Part shown: piece by piece, positions 24,897 to 33,642 of the stretch
How positions within the stretch are numbered: position 1 is the stretch's first letter
How the letters are laid out: every line of letters begins with the position of its first letter
DNA from: Nitrosopumilus oxyclinae
GTDB taxonomy: Archaea; Thermoproteota; Nitrososphaeria; Nitrososphaerales; Nitrosopumilaceae
NCBI RefSeq assembly: GCF_013407165.1
Contig: NZ_CP026994.1
Span: 1,020,187-1,084,186 of the forward strand
Reading direction: 5' to 3'
Length of the DNA stretch: 64,000 nucleotides
Notes under the pieces: model-generated
What the model saw: the letters and a program-made list of their open reading frames with translations, nothing else
Database searches by the model: none
What the model was told of the DNA's origin: nothing
Made by a program: the position numbers and the translations under genes

Positions 24897-25835
24897 CTAT
24901 TTTTCATCTTCATATAACCAGCACCGGACATAACCAGTTTCAGTTTTAAATTTAGGAGGGAGTTCTTTGCATTTGTCTATAGCTAAGGGACATCTTTCAA
25001 TGAATCTACATTGAGTTGGTGCGTCAAGTAAACTTGGAGGCGTTCCTTTGATGTATTTTGGAGTGTTTCCTTTCAAAGTAGGAATGGATTCTAAAAGTCC
25101 CTGAGTGTAGGGATGTTTTGGATTCTTGTAAATTTGTTCTGATGAACCAAATTCCACCATTTGTCCTCCATACATAATACCGATTTTATCAGAAATTTCA
25201 GACAGAACCGCCAAATCATGCGTAATTAACATAAAAGACATGCCTTCTTTTTTTAGAGATTTTAATAAATTTATGATTTGAGCTTGTATTAAAACATCCA
25301 ATGCAGTTGTAGGTTCATCGGCAATTACAAATTTTGGTTTGAGTAATAGCGACATTGCAATGATAACTCTTTGTTTCATCCCACCACTTAGTTCATGCGG
25401 ATATTTTTTTAGAACACTTTCATCGAGAGATACAGAATTCATTGCATCAGAAATTAATTTCTTTGAATCGCCATCAAATGAATGCTCTTTTAAAATCTCA
25501 ACGAATTGTTCATTAACTGTAAATACAGGATCCAAAGAATTCATGGCACCCTGAAAAACCATGGAGATTTTCTTCCACCTATATTCATCATCAAATTTTG
25601 ATTCTGTCATATCTAAAATAGAAACTCCATCAAAGAGGATTTTTCCTTCAGCAGTTCCACCTGAAAGCATTCGAATTAATGACAAACCCAATGTACTTTT
25701 TCCACATGCACTCTCACCTGCAATTCCCATAGATTCACCGTCATTCAATTCAAAATCTACATCATCTACAGCATAAACAGGTCCTTTAGATGATGAATAT
25801 TTTGAGGATAATCCATTAACTGTTAAAAATGTCAT
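24897..25835 (-). CDS. Oligopeptide/dipeptide-type ABC transporter ATP-binding protein (DppD/OppD-like)
   Basis: 312 residues. Walker A GESACGKST is at 40-48; the Q loop is in MVFQGAMNSLDP; the ABC signature is LSGGMKQR; Walker B runs into VIADEPTTALD; the H loop is in LITHDLAVL. The C-terminal oligo/dipeptide extension with several Cys (RCPLAIDKCKELPP) is typical of DppD/OppD. No permease, substrate-binding protein or second ATPase gene is adjacent, so partners must be encoded elsewhere, or the system may extend beyond what this neighbourhood shows. Confidence 0.88.
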   Translation of the reverse strand: MTFLTVNGLSSKYSSSKGPVYAVDDVDFELNDGESMGIAGESACGKSTLGLSLIRMLSGGTAEGKILFDGVSILDMTESKFDDEYRWKKISMVFQGAMNSLDPVFTVNEQFVEILKEHSFDGDSKKLISDAMNSVSLDESVLKKYPHELSGGMKQRVIIAMSLLLKPKFVIADEPTTALDVLIQAQIINLLKSLKKEGMSFMLITHDLAVLSEISDKIGIMYGGQMVEFGSSEQIYKNPKHPYTQGLLESIPTLKGNTPKYIKGTPPSLLDAPTQCRFIERCPLAIDKCKELPPKFKTETGYVRCWLYEDEK

Positions 25836-25917
25836 CGTTCTCTTAGATCCAAACTAGAATTTTTGTTTTGCACTAAGGGATATAAACAACATTATTAGAA
25901 TTAAAAAGTCGATTTAA

Positions 25918-26430
25918 ATGAAATTACCTATTTGTGGCTTTGATGCAAAAAATTCTATTCTTTGTCCTCAATGTGAAAGTAAGATTGAATCAGGACAGTT
26001 AACAAAAGCTGATGTAGAAGCATCGATGAATCTTGCAAAAATTGCAAAATCAAATAAAGAAATTGAAAATTTTACACTATATTCATGCAAGGAATTTGAT
26101 GGGAATTTTGTATTGTCTCTTGCAAAAAATGACATTATGTTGATTAGACAGAGTCGGACATTATATCGAACACTACAAGACCAATTCAAAGGCAAAATTT
26201 GGCTTGTAGAAGCCGATGAAACAGACAAACGTTTCATCGAAGATTTGTTCTTTCCCACCAAAATCCTATCAATTAATGCAGTTTGGGCACCTGGCGGCGT
26301 TCAAAAAACAAAAGCAGTTGTTTCAGGGAAATGGACTCCAAAATTTCCCATAGACACTGAAAAAGTGGTGCAGATAGTTAGGAATGCCCGAAACCTTGAC
26401 ATTGAGATAGAATTTGAGGATAAAAGATAG
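25918..26430 (+). CDS. Conserved archaeal zinc-ribbon protein of unknown function, upstream of aspS
   Basis: 170 residues. Cysteines in ICGF and CPQC (residues 6, 16, 19 region) form a partial N-terminal zinc ribbon. The rest is an alpha/beta domain with SLAKNDIMLIRQSRT, KIWLVEADETDKRFIEDLFFP and a C-terminal strand-helix. The layout suggests an RNA-binding or translation-linked factor because it is 2 nt upstream of aspS in one operon, but I do not recognise the family with certainty. Confidence 0.6.
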   Translation: MKLPICGFDAKNSILCPQCESKIESGQLTKADVEASMNLAKIAKSNKEIENFTLYSCKEFDGNFVLSLAKNDIMLIRQSRTLYRTLQDQFKGKIWLVEADETDKRFIEDLFFPTKILSINAVWAPGGVQKTKAVVSGKWTPKFPIDTEKVVQIVRNARNLDIEIEFEDKR

Positions 26431-26432
26431 AC

Positions 26433-27719
26433 ATGGTATTTGTAAAAACTCATGATATTTCTGAACTAAACCAAGAATTGATTGGAAAAGAAGTAGTGTT
26501 AGGAGGATGGATTGAGGATCTTAGAAAATTAGGAAAAATGTCATTTATTACTCTTCGAGATGTCTCAGGAATATCTCAAGTTATAGTAAAAGGAGAACTC
26601 AATGATAATCTAGGGGAGATCAACCGTCAAAGTGTTGTCAGCATTAGAGGGATTGTTCAAGAAACCAAAGCTCGGGATTTTGCATTTGAGGTCAAGGCAG
26701 ACGAAATAGAAGTTTTAGGAAAAGCAATTCATCCATTACCAATTGATCCAATTGGTCGACTAGAAAGTAATATCGATACAAGACTAAATCACAGAGCATT
26801 AGATATGCGAAATCAAAAAACAGCTTCAATTTTTAAATTACGACATCATGTATTACAATCTTTAAGAAAAACTCTAGCTGATAAAAAATTTATTGAAATC
26901 ACAACTCCAAAAATAATTGGGAGTGCAAGTGAGGGGGGTGCAGACTTATTTTCATTAGACTACTTTGGTAAAACAGCATATCTTGCTCAGAGCCCACAAT
27001 TATACAAAGAACAAATGACAATTGGTTTAGAGAGAGTGTTTGAGATTTCAAATTTTTACAGAGCAGAAAATTCTCATACTGGAAGGCATTTGACAGAATT
27101 TACCAGTATAGACATTGAAGCTGCATTTATGGACTATGAGGATGTCATGAATGTTTTAGAATCTCTAGTAGTATCAGTTTACAAAGATATCTCAGAAAAT
27201 TGTAAAACTGAACAAGAAAGTATTGAGCATGCAATAGAAATTCCTTCAGTACCATTTGAGAGAATAACATACACTCAATGTGTGGATGAATTGAAAAAAG
27301 CAGGGGAAAAAGTAGAATTTGGAGATGATTTACTTGATTCGCATCTTAGAATTATTGGACAAAACCATCCAGGATTTTTCTTCTTAACTGACTGGCCAAT
27401 GAAATTAAAACCATTTTACATTAGAGAGAAGGACGAGGATGCAACACTTTCACGTTCTTTTGATTTACAATACGGATTTTTAGAATTATCTTCAGGAGGA
27501 ACTAGACTACACAATCCAGAAATGCTCAAAGAGAGACTAAAAGAACAAGGATTAGATCCGAACCAATTTGCAGACCATCTTAAAACATTTGATTGGGGAA
27601 TGCCACCGCACTCAGGTTGGGGAATGGGATTAGATAGATTGATGACTACACTTATTGGTATTGACAATGTTCGTGAAGTAGTTTTGTATCCACGTGACCC
27701 AGATAGGCTTAGCCCATAG
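26433..27719 (+). CDS. aspS: Aspartyl-tRNA synthetase (archaeal/eukaryal class IIb)
   Basis: 428 residues. An N-terminal OB-fold anticodon-binding domain (VVLGGWIEDLRKLGKMSFI) is followed by the class II core: motif 1 region ITTPKIIGSASEGGADLF, YLAQSPQLYKEQMT, motif 2 FYRAENSHTGRHLTEFT and motif 3 GWGMGLDRLMTTL, ending YPRDPDRLSP. It lacks the bacterial GAD insertion, so it is archaeal-type. Whether it also charges tRNA-Asn depends on specificity residues I cannot judge reliably; absence or presence of GatCAB and AsnRS elsewhere would decide it. It is co-directional with the zinc-ribbon genes on either side. Confidence 0.95.
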   Translation: MVFVKTHDISELNQELIGKEVVLGGWIEDLRKLGKMSFITLRDVSGISQVIVKGELNDNLGEINRQSVVSIRGIVQETKARDFAFEVKADEIEVLGKAIHPLPIDPIGRLESNIDTRLNHRALDMRNQKTASIFKLRHHVLQSLRKTLADKKFIEITTPKIIGSASEGGADLFSLDYFGKTAYLAQSPQLYKEQMTIGLERVFEISNFYRAENSHTGRHLTEFTSIDIEAAFMDYEDVMNVLESLVVSVYKDISENCKTEQESIEHAIEIPSVPFERITYTQCVDELKKAGEKVEFGDDLLDSHLRIIGQNHPGFFFLTDWPMKLKPFYIREKDEDATLSRSFDLQYGFLELSSGGTRLHNPEMLKERLKEQGLDPNQFADHLKTFDWGMPPHSGWGMGLDRLMTTLIGIDNVREVVLYPRDPDRLSP

Positions 27720-27734
27720 AGGAATATAGAAAAT

Positions 27735-27968
27735 ATGACATTATTCTGTAAACAATGCAATGAAAGAAGATTACCAATAGTATTTGCAAAAGACAAACCA
27801 CCATTATGGTTATGTGGAAAATGTGAAAATTTTGCAGATGGGGTTGATGTAATAATTAGAGAAATAACTAAAGAAGAAAAAGAAGACATAAAGAAAAAAT
27901 TAGATGATTTTGAAAATAATACGTCATTAAATGGCGAGAAATTAAAAAGAAGAAAAGGCGTTAATTGA
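27735..27968 (+). CDS. Small zinc-ribbon protein
   Basis: 77 residues with CKQC at 5-8 and CGKC at about 27-30, a four-Cys zinc ribbon, followed by a charged helix and basic C-terminus (KLKRRKGVN). It starts 15 nt after aspS. Role is unknown; nucleic-acid or protein contact via the ribbon is plausible. Confidence 0.65.
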   Translation: MTLFCKQCNERRLPIVFAKDKPPLWLCGKCENFADGVDVIIREITKEEKEDIKKKLDDFENNTSLNGEKLKRRKGVN

Positions 27969-27970
27969 TC

Positions 27971-28225
27971 ATGATTGATCAAAAAGATGCAAAAAAAGTG
28001 GTAGAAGTAATTGGAAACAATTTGATTGGAGTATCACATGATTCTAGTAGTTTTGCTAAATTACCAGATTCATTTTGGGGGTATTTTGCAAGAGGACATG
28101 ACACTAAAGGGACATTCGGAGTCATTGTAACTTATTCTGAAGAAGGTAAAGATGTGGATGAGTTGATAAAAATGTATGAAGAATGGGCTGCAAAAAACAA
28201 AACAAAGTCAGAAGAATCTACTTAG
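27971..28225 (+). CDS. Conserved hypothetical protein
   Basis: About 84 residues from ATG 27971; TTG 27965, overlapping the preceding stop, is the alternative. It has an alpha-beta pattern with VVEVIGNNLIGVSHDSSS, WGYFARGHD and a GTFGVIVTYS strand, then a charged C-terminal helix. It is apparently co-transcribed with the zinc-ribbon gene and aspS. The 3' end overlaps a minus-strand zinc-ribbon mini-gene by 8 nt. No family is recognised. Confidence 0.6.
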   Translation: MIDQKDAKKVVEVIGNNLIGVSHDSSSFAKLPDSFWGYFARGHDTKGTFGVIVTYSEEGKDVDELIKMYEEWAAKNKTKSEEST

Positions 28226-28349
28226 TTTCTTTGAGTAGTTTACGATATCCTGCACATTCTTTACAAATTGGTTTTCCTTTATATTTTGGATTTCCATCAG
28301 TAATTTTTAAGGTCCCAGGAACAATTTTACAAATACAACAATCGGCCAT
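28218..28349 (-). CDS. Small zinc-ribbon protein (43 aa)
   Basis: Minus-strand ATG at 28347-28349 gives 43 residues: CCIC near the N-terminus and CKEC near the C-terminus, with GNPKYKGKP between, a compact four-Cys zinc ribbon. It overlaps the end of the convergent gene by 8 nt. The tight Cys spacing and basic composition support a real gene. Confidence 0.6.
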   Translation of the reverse strand: MADCCICKIVPGTLKITDGNPKYKGKPICKECAGYRKLLKETK

Positions 28350-28495
28350 AGATTTTCTTAAAAAATGTGATTAATAAAAATTGGTAATTTTCTACAGATT
28401 CAATTTAAAGAAAAATCAGGCTCAAAAGACCGCATACTAAAGAATCAAATTTTTTACACTTTTTTTATCTTTAACAAAAAAATCTAGGAATTTTT

Positions 28496-28579
28496 ATGAA
28501 TTCAAACTATGAGGCATTTTTGTGGATAATACAAAATCAGAAAAAAATTCACGAAGAATACATTCAGAGAATATCATAG
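28496..28579 (+). CDS. Possible 27-aa ORF in the 28350-28762 gap
   Basis: ATG 28496 to TAG 28577-28579 gives an aromatic/polar 27-residue peptide. It is not otherwise supported. The surrounding 28350-28618 holds A/T tracts and no other recognisable feature. Confidence 0.2.
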   Translation: MNSNYEAFLWIIQNQKKIHEEYIQRIS

Positions 28580-28618
28580 GCAGGTTCAATTATCACTAGA
28601 AGGAAATTAGGATCATGG

Positions 28619-28626
28619 TTAAATAT
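28619..28626 (+). promoter_or_regulatory. Archaeal TATA box (TTAAATAT) for the candidate RNA
   Basis: TTAAATAT matches the archaeal box A consensus. Its centre is about 25 nt before base 28648, the first base of the proposed closing stem, which is the normal archaeal distance from box A to the transcription start. Confidence 0.5.
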
Positions 28627-28647
28627 CATTTTGACGTAATAGATATG

Positions 28648-28745
28648 ACGAGAAACCATTGTTCTGCGTCGTAGAACGATAGGTCTGGAAAACACATCAT
28701 GTTAGGAATACGTCCTTGATTTAACGTGTTTTCCATGTATCTCGT
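28648..28745 (+). ncRNA. Candidate structured RNA, three-way junction, about 98 nt
   Basis: Complementary segments can fold together: a closing stem ACGAGA (28648-28653) with TCTCGT (28740-28745); hairpin A, GTTCT (28661-28665) with AGAAC (28673-28677); and long hairpin B, TGGAAAACAC (28686-28695) with GTGTTTTCCA (28726-28735), which contains ATCA/TGAT and AGGA/TCCT inner pairs. A TATA box is positioned for a start at the first stem base, and a T-rich stretch follows the last stem (TTGTTTT). It lacks 5S rRNA, tRNA and SRP hallmarks I know. Strand is inferred from the promoter. Confidence 0.55.
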
Positions 28746-28762
28746 TGTTTTAAAAATACCCT

Positions 28763-29776
28763 TTAAAGATTATCAGTAATTTGTTTTGTAAATTCACTAG
28801 TACTCTTGTCACCACCAATATCTTTAGTCTTAACGCCAGTTTTTACTAAATTAAAAATAGTAGATTCTAATTTTTGACCAACCTCAATACATTTGGAATC
28901 ATTGTGTTTGTTACCTAACCAATCAAGCATCATCTTCATGGATAACAAGAAAGATGAAGGATTTGCGATGTTTTGGCCTGCAATATCAAATGCTGCACCA
29001 TGAACGGGTTCAAACAAAGCAAAATTATCTCCAATGTTAGCAGCTGGGGCCATACCTAATCCACCAACTACCTGTGAGGATTCATCAGATAAAATATCTC
29101 CAAACAAATTAGTAGTAACTACAACATCAAACTGTTCTGGTTGACGAATTAAATTCATAGCACATGCGTCAACATACATCTCTTCAAATGTAATATCAGG
29201 ATAATCCTTGGAAACATCAGCACATGCCTTTGCAAACATACCATCCGTAATTCGCATCACATTTGATTTATGAACACATGTTACTTTTCGCATAGAGTCA
29301 CGTTGTTTAGCAGTTTCAAAAGCATATTTTGCAATTCTTTTCGAAGCTGCTTCAGAAATTATTCTAAGTGCAACAGATGAATCACCTAGACTGAATTCCT
29401 TACCAATGTAAAGATCCTCAGTATTTTCTCGAACTATCACCATATCAATATCATCACGTAATGCAGGCATGTGTGGGTATGATTTTGCAGGTCGAATATT
29501 GGCATACAAATCAAGCATTCTCCTCAACACCACAATCACATCAGCAGCACTTTCACCTACGGGTGCTTTCATGCATGCATCAGACTGTTTTATCGATTCA
29601 ACTGTTTCATCAGGAAGTGCTTTTCCGGTTTCGGATAGAGCCTGGTCACCAGCAGATAATGTTGTAATTTCAAATTTCAAATCAAGCTTATCATGAATTG
29701 TATTTAAAACAGAAATTGCAGATTCTGATAGTTCAGGACCAATCCCATCACCAGTAATTAACGAAATATTGTACAT
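28763..29776 (-). CDS. leuB: 3-isopropylmalate dehydrogenase (isocitrate/isopropylmalate dehydrogenase family)
   Basis: Beta-decarboxylating dehydrogenase; opening ISLITGDGIGPEL, then the VIVRENTEDLYIG substrate loop, VTCVHKSNVM with catalytic-type Lys, DACAMNLIRQPEQFDVVVTTNLFGDILSDE and the C-terminal GAAFDIAGQNIANPSS. The start is taken at ATG 29776 because MYNISLITG is the usual opening; five more residues are possible from 29791. The same family includes isocitrate and homoisocitrate dehydrogenases, so leuB is chosen mainly because leuA, ilvN and ilvB lie on the same strand within 4 kb. A kinase gene separates it from leuA. Confidence 0.8.
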   Translation of the reverse strand: MYNISLITGDGIGPELSESAISVLNTIHDKLDLKFEITTLSAGDQALSETGKALPDETVESIKQSDACMKAPVGESAADVIVVLRRMLDLYANIRPAKSYPHMPALRDDIDMVIVRENTEDLYIGKEFSLGDSSVALRIISEAASKRIAKYAFETAKQRDSMRKVTCVHKSNVMRITDGMFAKACADVSKDYPDITFEEMYVDACAMNLIRQPEQFDVVVTTNLFGDILSDESSQVVGGLGMAPAANIGDNFALFEPVHGAAFDIAGQNIANPSSFLLSMKMMLDWLGNKHNDSKCIEVGQKLESTIFNLVKTGVKTKDIGGDKSTSEFTKQITDNL

Positions 29777-29848
29777 GAAATAATTCAACACATGTTAATT
29801 TTAAATCATTAGTTTTCCTGCACAATCAAGATAATGCAATTAATTCAA

Positions 29849-31567
29849 CTAAGTTTCATCTTTTTTGATATCTTTGAGCATTTTTTTCAATACAACCCCA
29901 GCATCAACCACATTATCATCATCAGACGCCAAAGTTTTTGGTAAAGAGATAGTAAACGTGGTAGGATTGTTGTGTACAGAGATTGTTCCTCGATGTTGTT
30001 CTATAATATTTCGACAAATTCCTAAACCTAATCCAGTTCCAGAAGATTTAGTAGTGAATAATGGATCAAAAATTCGAGAAATTTTATCTTTAGGAATACC
30101 AGGTCCAGAATCAACTATAGAGATAAATGCATTTTTAGAATCAGATTCAATAGAAATCGTAATTGTTCCATTATTTTCTATTGATTGTATAGAATTTGTA
30201 ATTAAATTTGAAAAAACAGATTTCATCTTACTGGAATCACAATTCAGAGTCATTTTATTTTCAGGTAATTTGATTTGAATATCTTTTGGTACATCAATAT
30301 TGGAAACTACAGTTTCAAGTAGAAAGTTAATGGAAGTTTTTTCTTTATGGAGTTTTGAATTTTTTGCAAATTCTAAAACATCATCAATTATAGAAAATAT
30401 AGAATCAATTGAATCATCAATTCGTTTTGTATAATTTTTTGTTTTTTCATCCAGGTCAGGTCCCAAATTCATTTTCAATAATTCAAGGCTACTTTTAATC
30501 ACAGTAAGAGGATTTTTCAAATCATGAGACATTCGTGAAGCCATTGTTCCAATCGTGGTAATTTTTTCACTATTTGCTGCCTCTTGAGTCAATTTTATAT
30601 TTGTAGCAAAAATTCTAAACATGTAAAATAACAATAAACTCATTGCAATTCCAACTACAGGGATAAAAATTTGAACTAATGCTTCCACCAGATTAAGAGG
30701 CACACTATTTCCAGCATATGAAAATACCCAATCCCTATTATTTATGGAGACAAATATCTCAGTTGAAAAATCATCATCAAAAGTAGTGTCATGTAATTCT
30801 TGTGAATCAAAAAATAAATTTTCATCTGAAACAGAAGTATCATATATTTTTAATTTTATATTATCAAATAAGTGGCCATCCACTGTTCCAAGAATAAAAT
30901 CATTTATTCTAAATACGGCATATACCATACCAGTTAAAGTATCTGAGGAGTTTGCTTCGTTTGAATAAATTGGAGTCAGCATCAAGAACCCATACTGAAT
31001 ATCATCATCAATTTCTTGAACCAAAATTATTTTTCCAGTAATCGTAGTATCTCCAGTTTTTTTGAGAAGATTTACTGCATCCTGCCGAATTTGCTCAGAG
31101 TAAATATCAAAACCAATGGCCTTTTCGTTACGAATATCCAAAGGAGCTACAAACAACACAGGATAATATTCACTCCTATCCCCCTGAGGTAAAATTTGAT
31201 AGTTAACAAATCCATAGTCAACCATTTTGGCAATTAGTTTATCACGATTTTCATGAAGAGTGTGTTCAACATATCCAACTCCTTGAAGTCCAGGAAATCG
31301 TGTAGGAAGATTTTGTGAATCAATAAAGGTATTCCATTCAGATAATTCAACCTCATTTGAAGCAGCGTAAAGACCCTTTGCTCCAACTAGCACTTGCCCA
31401 TATTGTTTTAGTTCATCAGTAATTAATAATGTCAAAAAATCAGTATCTTTAAGAAAATTTTGTTTTTGAGAATTTTGTTCTTCCAAAGAATAACTGATCC
31501 AAATCATAGAGGTGAAAAGTAGAGAAGCAACTAGAATCACCCATGATAAACTTAATAATTTTTCCAT
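29849..31567 (-). CDS. CHASE-domain membrane sensor histidine kinase
   Basis: 572 residues. TM1 is about 7-27 and TM2 about 290-312. The extracytoplasmic loop contains a CHASE domain (VGAKGLYAASNEVELSEW, RFPGLQGVGYVEH), a fold that binds small ligands such as cytokinins or amides in other organisms. There is no HAMP. HisKA has H348 in RMSHDLKNPLTVIKSS, a variant typical of NtrB-like kinases, and the ATPase boxes NLITNSIQ, DSGPGIP and GTGLGLGIC are intact. It sits alone between leuB and leuA with no adjacent response regulator, so its partner is elsewhere. Confidence 0.9.
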   Translation of the reverse strand: MEKLLSLSWVILVASLLFTSMIWISYSLEEQNSQKQNFLKDTDFLTLLITDELKQYGQVLVGAKGLYAASNEVELSEWNTFIDSQNLPTRFPGLQGVGYVEHTLHENRDKLIAKMVDYGFVNYQILPQGDRSEYYPVLFVAPLDIRNEKAIGFDIYSEQIRQDAVNLLKKTGDTTITGKIILVQEIDDDIQYGFLMLTPIYSNEANSSDTLTGMVYAVFRINDFILGTVDGHLFDNIKLKIYDTSVSDENLFFDSQELHDTTFDDDFSTEIFVSINNRDWVFSYAGNSVPLNLVEALVQIFIPVVGIAMSLLLFYMFRIFATNIKLTQEAANSEKITTIGTMASRMSHDLKNPLTVIKSSLELLKMNLGPDLDEKTKNYTKRIDDSIDSIFSIIDDVLEFAKNSKLHKEKTSINFLLETVVSNIDVPKDIQIKLPENKMTLNCDSSKMKSVFSNLITNSIQSIENNGTITISIESDSKNAFISIVDSGPGIPKDKISRIFDPLFTTKSSGTGLGLGICRNIIEQHRGTISVHNNPTTFTISLPKTLASDDDNVVDAGVVLKKMLKDIKKDET

Positions 31568-31632
31568 AACTTATTTTTTAAAACTTAAAGGAATTATAAT
31601 TATCCAGTATCACATAAATTAAAAATTTCATA

Positions 31633-33150
31633 TTAGTTGACCTGTTTCTCACTAAGCATTTTTTTAAGCATAATTCTATTGATTGCATCAATTACTGCCT
31701 TTACAGAAGTTGTTACAATATCTTCACCAACAGATTTTGCCGAAACCTTGTTTCCTAAAGGATCCTCAACTTTTACTGTAACTTCACATAAAGCGCCAGA
31801 ACCACCTGAAATGGATGCCAATCCATAATCTTTAATTCTAATCTCAGAAATCTTACCTGTGATTTTTTGAATTGCATTTAATGCTGCATCAACTGGACCG
31901 ACGCCGTAATCAGTTCCAATATGGTCTTGACCATTAATATTTAATTTTACAAACGCATAAGGCATTGTTCCAATTCCAGTAGAAACTGAAAAGCCAGTTA
32001 ATTGTACAATTCTTTTGAGTTCTTTTTCACCTAAAACATCACTTGCCATAGATAACAACTCTACATCAGTAACTTGTTTTCCTTGATCACCAAGTATTTT
32101 GACTTTTTCTAAGATTTGTTTTGCTTGTTCTTCAGTTGGCGTAACACCATACTCTTTCAACATGGCATTCATTCCATGGACTCCTGCATGTTTTCCAACC
32201 TTAAGCCATCTTTTTCTTCCCACTAATTCAGGACTGATAGGTTCGTAAGTGAGAGGATTACTCAATACACCGTGAGTGTGAATACCAGACTCGTGGCCAA
32301 AGGCATTGGCCCCAACTATTGCTTTGTTTGGCTGTACAATAATTCCCACAGTCTTTGAGATAAATCTAGAAGTTTCATAGATTAATTCAGATTTAATATT
32401 AGTTTCGTAATTTTGTTTATGAGGTAAGCATTTGAGTGCCATGGAAAGTTCTTCCAATGATGCGTTTCCAGCTCGCTCTCCAATTCCATTTATTGTTACA
32501 TGAGCACATGAAGCTCCTGCATGAATTCCAGCCAAAGAGTTTGCAACTGCTAATCCAAAATCATTATGACAGTGAACACTTACTGGAAGTTTTGTAGCTT
32601 CAATAGTATCTCTAGTGATCTCAGCCATATATTCAGGAGTAGAATAACCTACAGTATCAGGAATGTTAACACGATCAGCTCCTGCTTTTGCAACATCACC
32701 GAAAACTTTTTTCAAAAATTCACGGTCTGTTCTTGATGCATCTTCAGCTGAAAACTCTACTTGTAATCCACGTGACTTGCCATACTCTACTGCCTCAATT
32801 GCTTTTTCAAGTGCTTGATCTCGAGTCATTTGGAGCTTGTGTTCCAAATGAATATCGGAAGTTGCAATGAATGTATGAATATAATTTAATCCAGCATCAA
32901 CTGCAGCATCAATATCTTTTTTGATTGTCCTAGTCAATCCAGCAATTTCACAAGACAAGCCTTCAGAAGTAATCATTTTGACTGCTTTTAATTCACCATC
33001 AGAAATTACTGGAAATCCTGCTTCAATTGCATCAACTCCTAATTCATCAAGTTTTTTTGCAATTGCTAATTTTTGTTCTGGAGATAATGATACACCAAGT
33101 GTTTGTTCACCATCACGTAATGTAGTATCAAAAATTCTAACATTTACCAT
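31633..33150 (-). CDS. leuA: 2-isopropylmalate synthase (LeuA family)
   Basis: 505 residues. The HMGL-like TIM barrel opens with IFDTTLRDGEQTLGVSLS, and carries GLTRTIKKDI, HTFIATSDIH, FSAEDASRTDREFL, VNIPDTVGYSTP, VHCHNDFGLAVANS and the AFGHESGIHTHGVL linker. A C-terminal LeuA allosteric dimer domain follows (ISGGSGALCEVTVKV), implying feedback inhibition. Citramalate synthase (CimA) is a close relative, and the two cannot be safely separated by eye; LeuA is preferred with ilvBN and leuB adjacent. Its ATG overlaps the last base of ilvN. Confidence 0.88.
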   Translation of the reverse strand: MVNVRIFDTTLRDGEQTLGVSLSPEQKLAIAKKLDELGVDAIEAGFPVISDGELKAVKMITSEGLSCEIAGLTRTIKKDIDAAVDAGLNYIHTFIATSDIHLEHKLQMTRDQALEKAIEAVEYGKSRGLQVEFSAEDASRTDREFLKKVFGDVAKAGADRVNIPDTVGYSTPEYMAEITRDTIEATKLPVSVHCHNDFGLAVANSLAGIHAGASCAHVTINGIGERAGNASLEELSMALKCLPHKQNYETNIKSELIYETSRFISKTVGIIVQPNKAIVGANAFGHESGIHTHGVLSNPLTYEPISPELVGRKRWLKVGKHAGVHGMNAMLKEYGVTPTEEQAKQILEKVKILGDQGKQVTDVELLSMASDVLGEKELKRIVQLTGFSVSTGIGTMPYAFVKLNINGQDHIGTDYGVGPVDAALNAIQKITGKISEIRIKDYGLASISGGSGALCEVTVKVEDPLGNKVSAKSVGEDIVTTSVKAVIDAINRIMLKKMLSEKQVN

Positions 33151-33638
33151 TAAGCGCCACTTCTCTGCAATGCAGCAACACCAGTTCGTGCAACATCAAG
33201 TATTCCAAATGGCCTTGCTAATTCCTCAAATGCTTTAATTTGATCAGGCGTAGCAGTCAATTCAACCATCATAGAATCCTTTTTAACATCATGGACTTTG
33301 CCACCATATGCATTTGCTAATTTGTTAACTTCCATACTATCATTAGCATTACTGAGTTTTATCTTAAAAATACTAAGTTCTCGAAATACAGTTTTGTGCT
33401 CATCTAAATGCTCAACTTTTACAGTATCAATCATTTTATCGAGTTGTTTTACTATCTGTTCGATTCGTTTTTCATCCCCATATGTCGTGATAGTCATTTT
33501 AGAGTAATCAGGATTTTCAGTAGTTCCTACTGAAATACTATCAATGTTGAAATTTCTTGCTCTAAAAAGATGCGTTATCTTGAATAAAATTCCAGGTTTA
33601 TTTTCAACTAAAATAGAAAGAATTGCCCACATCATCAA
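33150..33638 (-). CDS. ilvN: Acetolactate synthase small (regulatory) subunit
   Basis: 162 residues: an ACT domain opens with ILSILVENKPGILFKITHLFRARNFNIDSISVG, the classic IlvH/IlvN pattern that binds valine for feedback inhibition, then ITTYGDEKRIEQIVKQLDK and a second ACT-like half. Three ATG codons are stacked at the start (33638, 33635, 33632). It lies 4 nt after ilvB and abuts leuA, a tight operon. Confidence 0.93.
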   Translation of the reverse strand: MMMWAILSILVENKPGILFKITHLFRARNFNIDSISVGTTENPDYSKMTITTYGDEKRIEQIVKQLDKMIDTVKVEHLDEHKTVFRELSIFKIKLSNANDSMEVNKLANAYGGKVHDVKKDSMMVELTATPDQIKAFEELARPFGILDVARTGVAALQRSGA

Positions 33639-33642
33639 TCAC

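Noticed and set aside
27416-27982. 188-codon minus-strand frame opposite aspS and the zinc-ribbon gene
   Set aside because: It is antisense to well-supported genes and has no domain sequence.
28615-28674. 19-codon ORF starting at ATG 28615 that overlaps the candidate RNA
   Set aside because: It is very short, has no ribosome-binding signal and the RNA structure with a TATA box explains the bases better.
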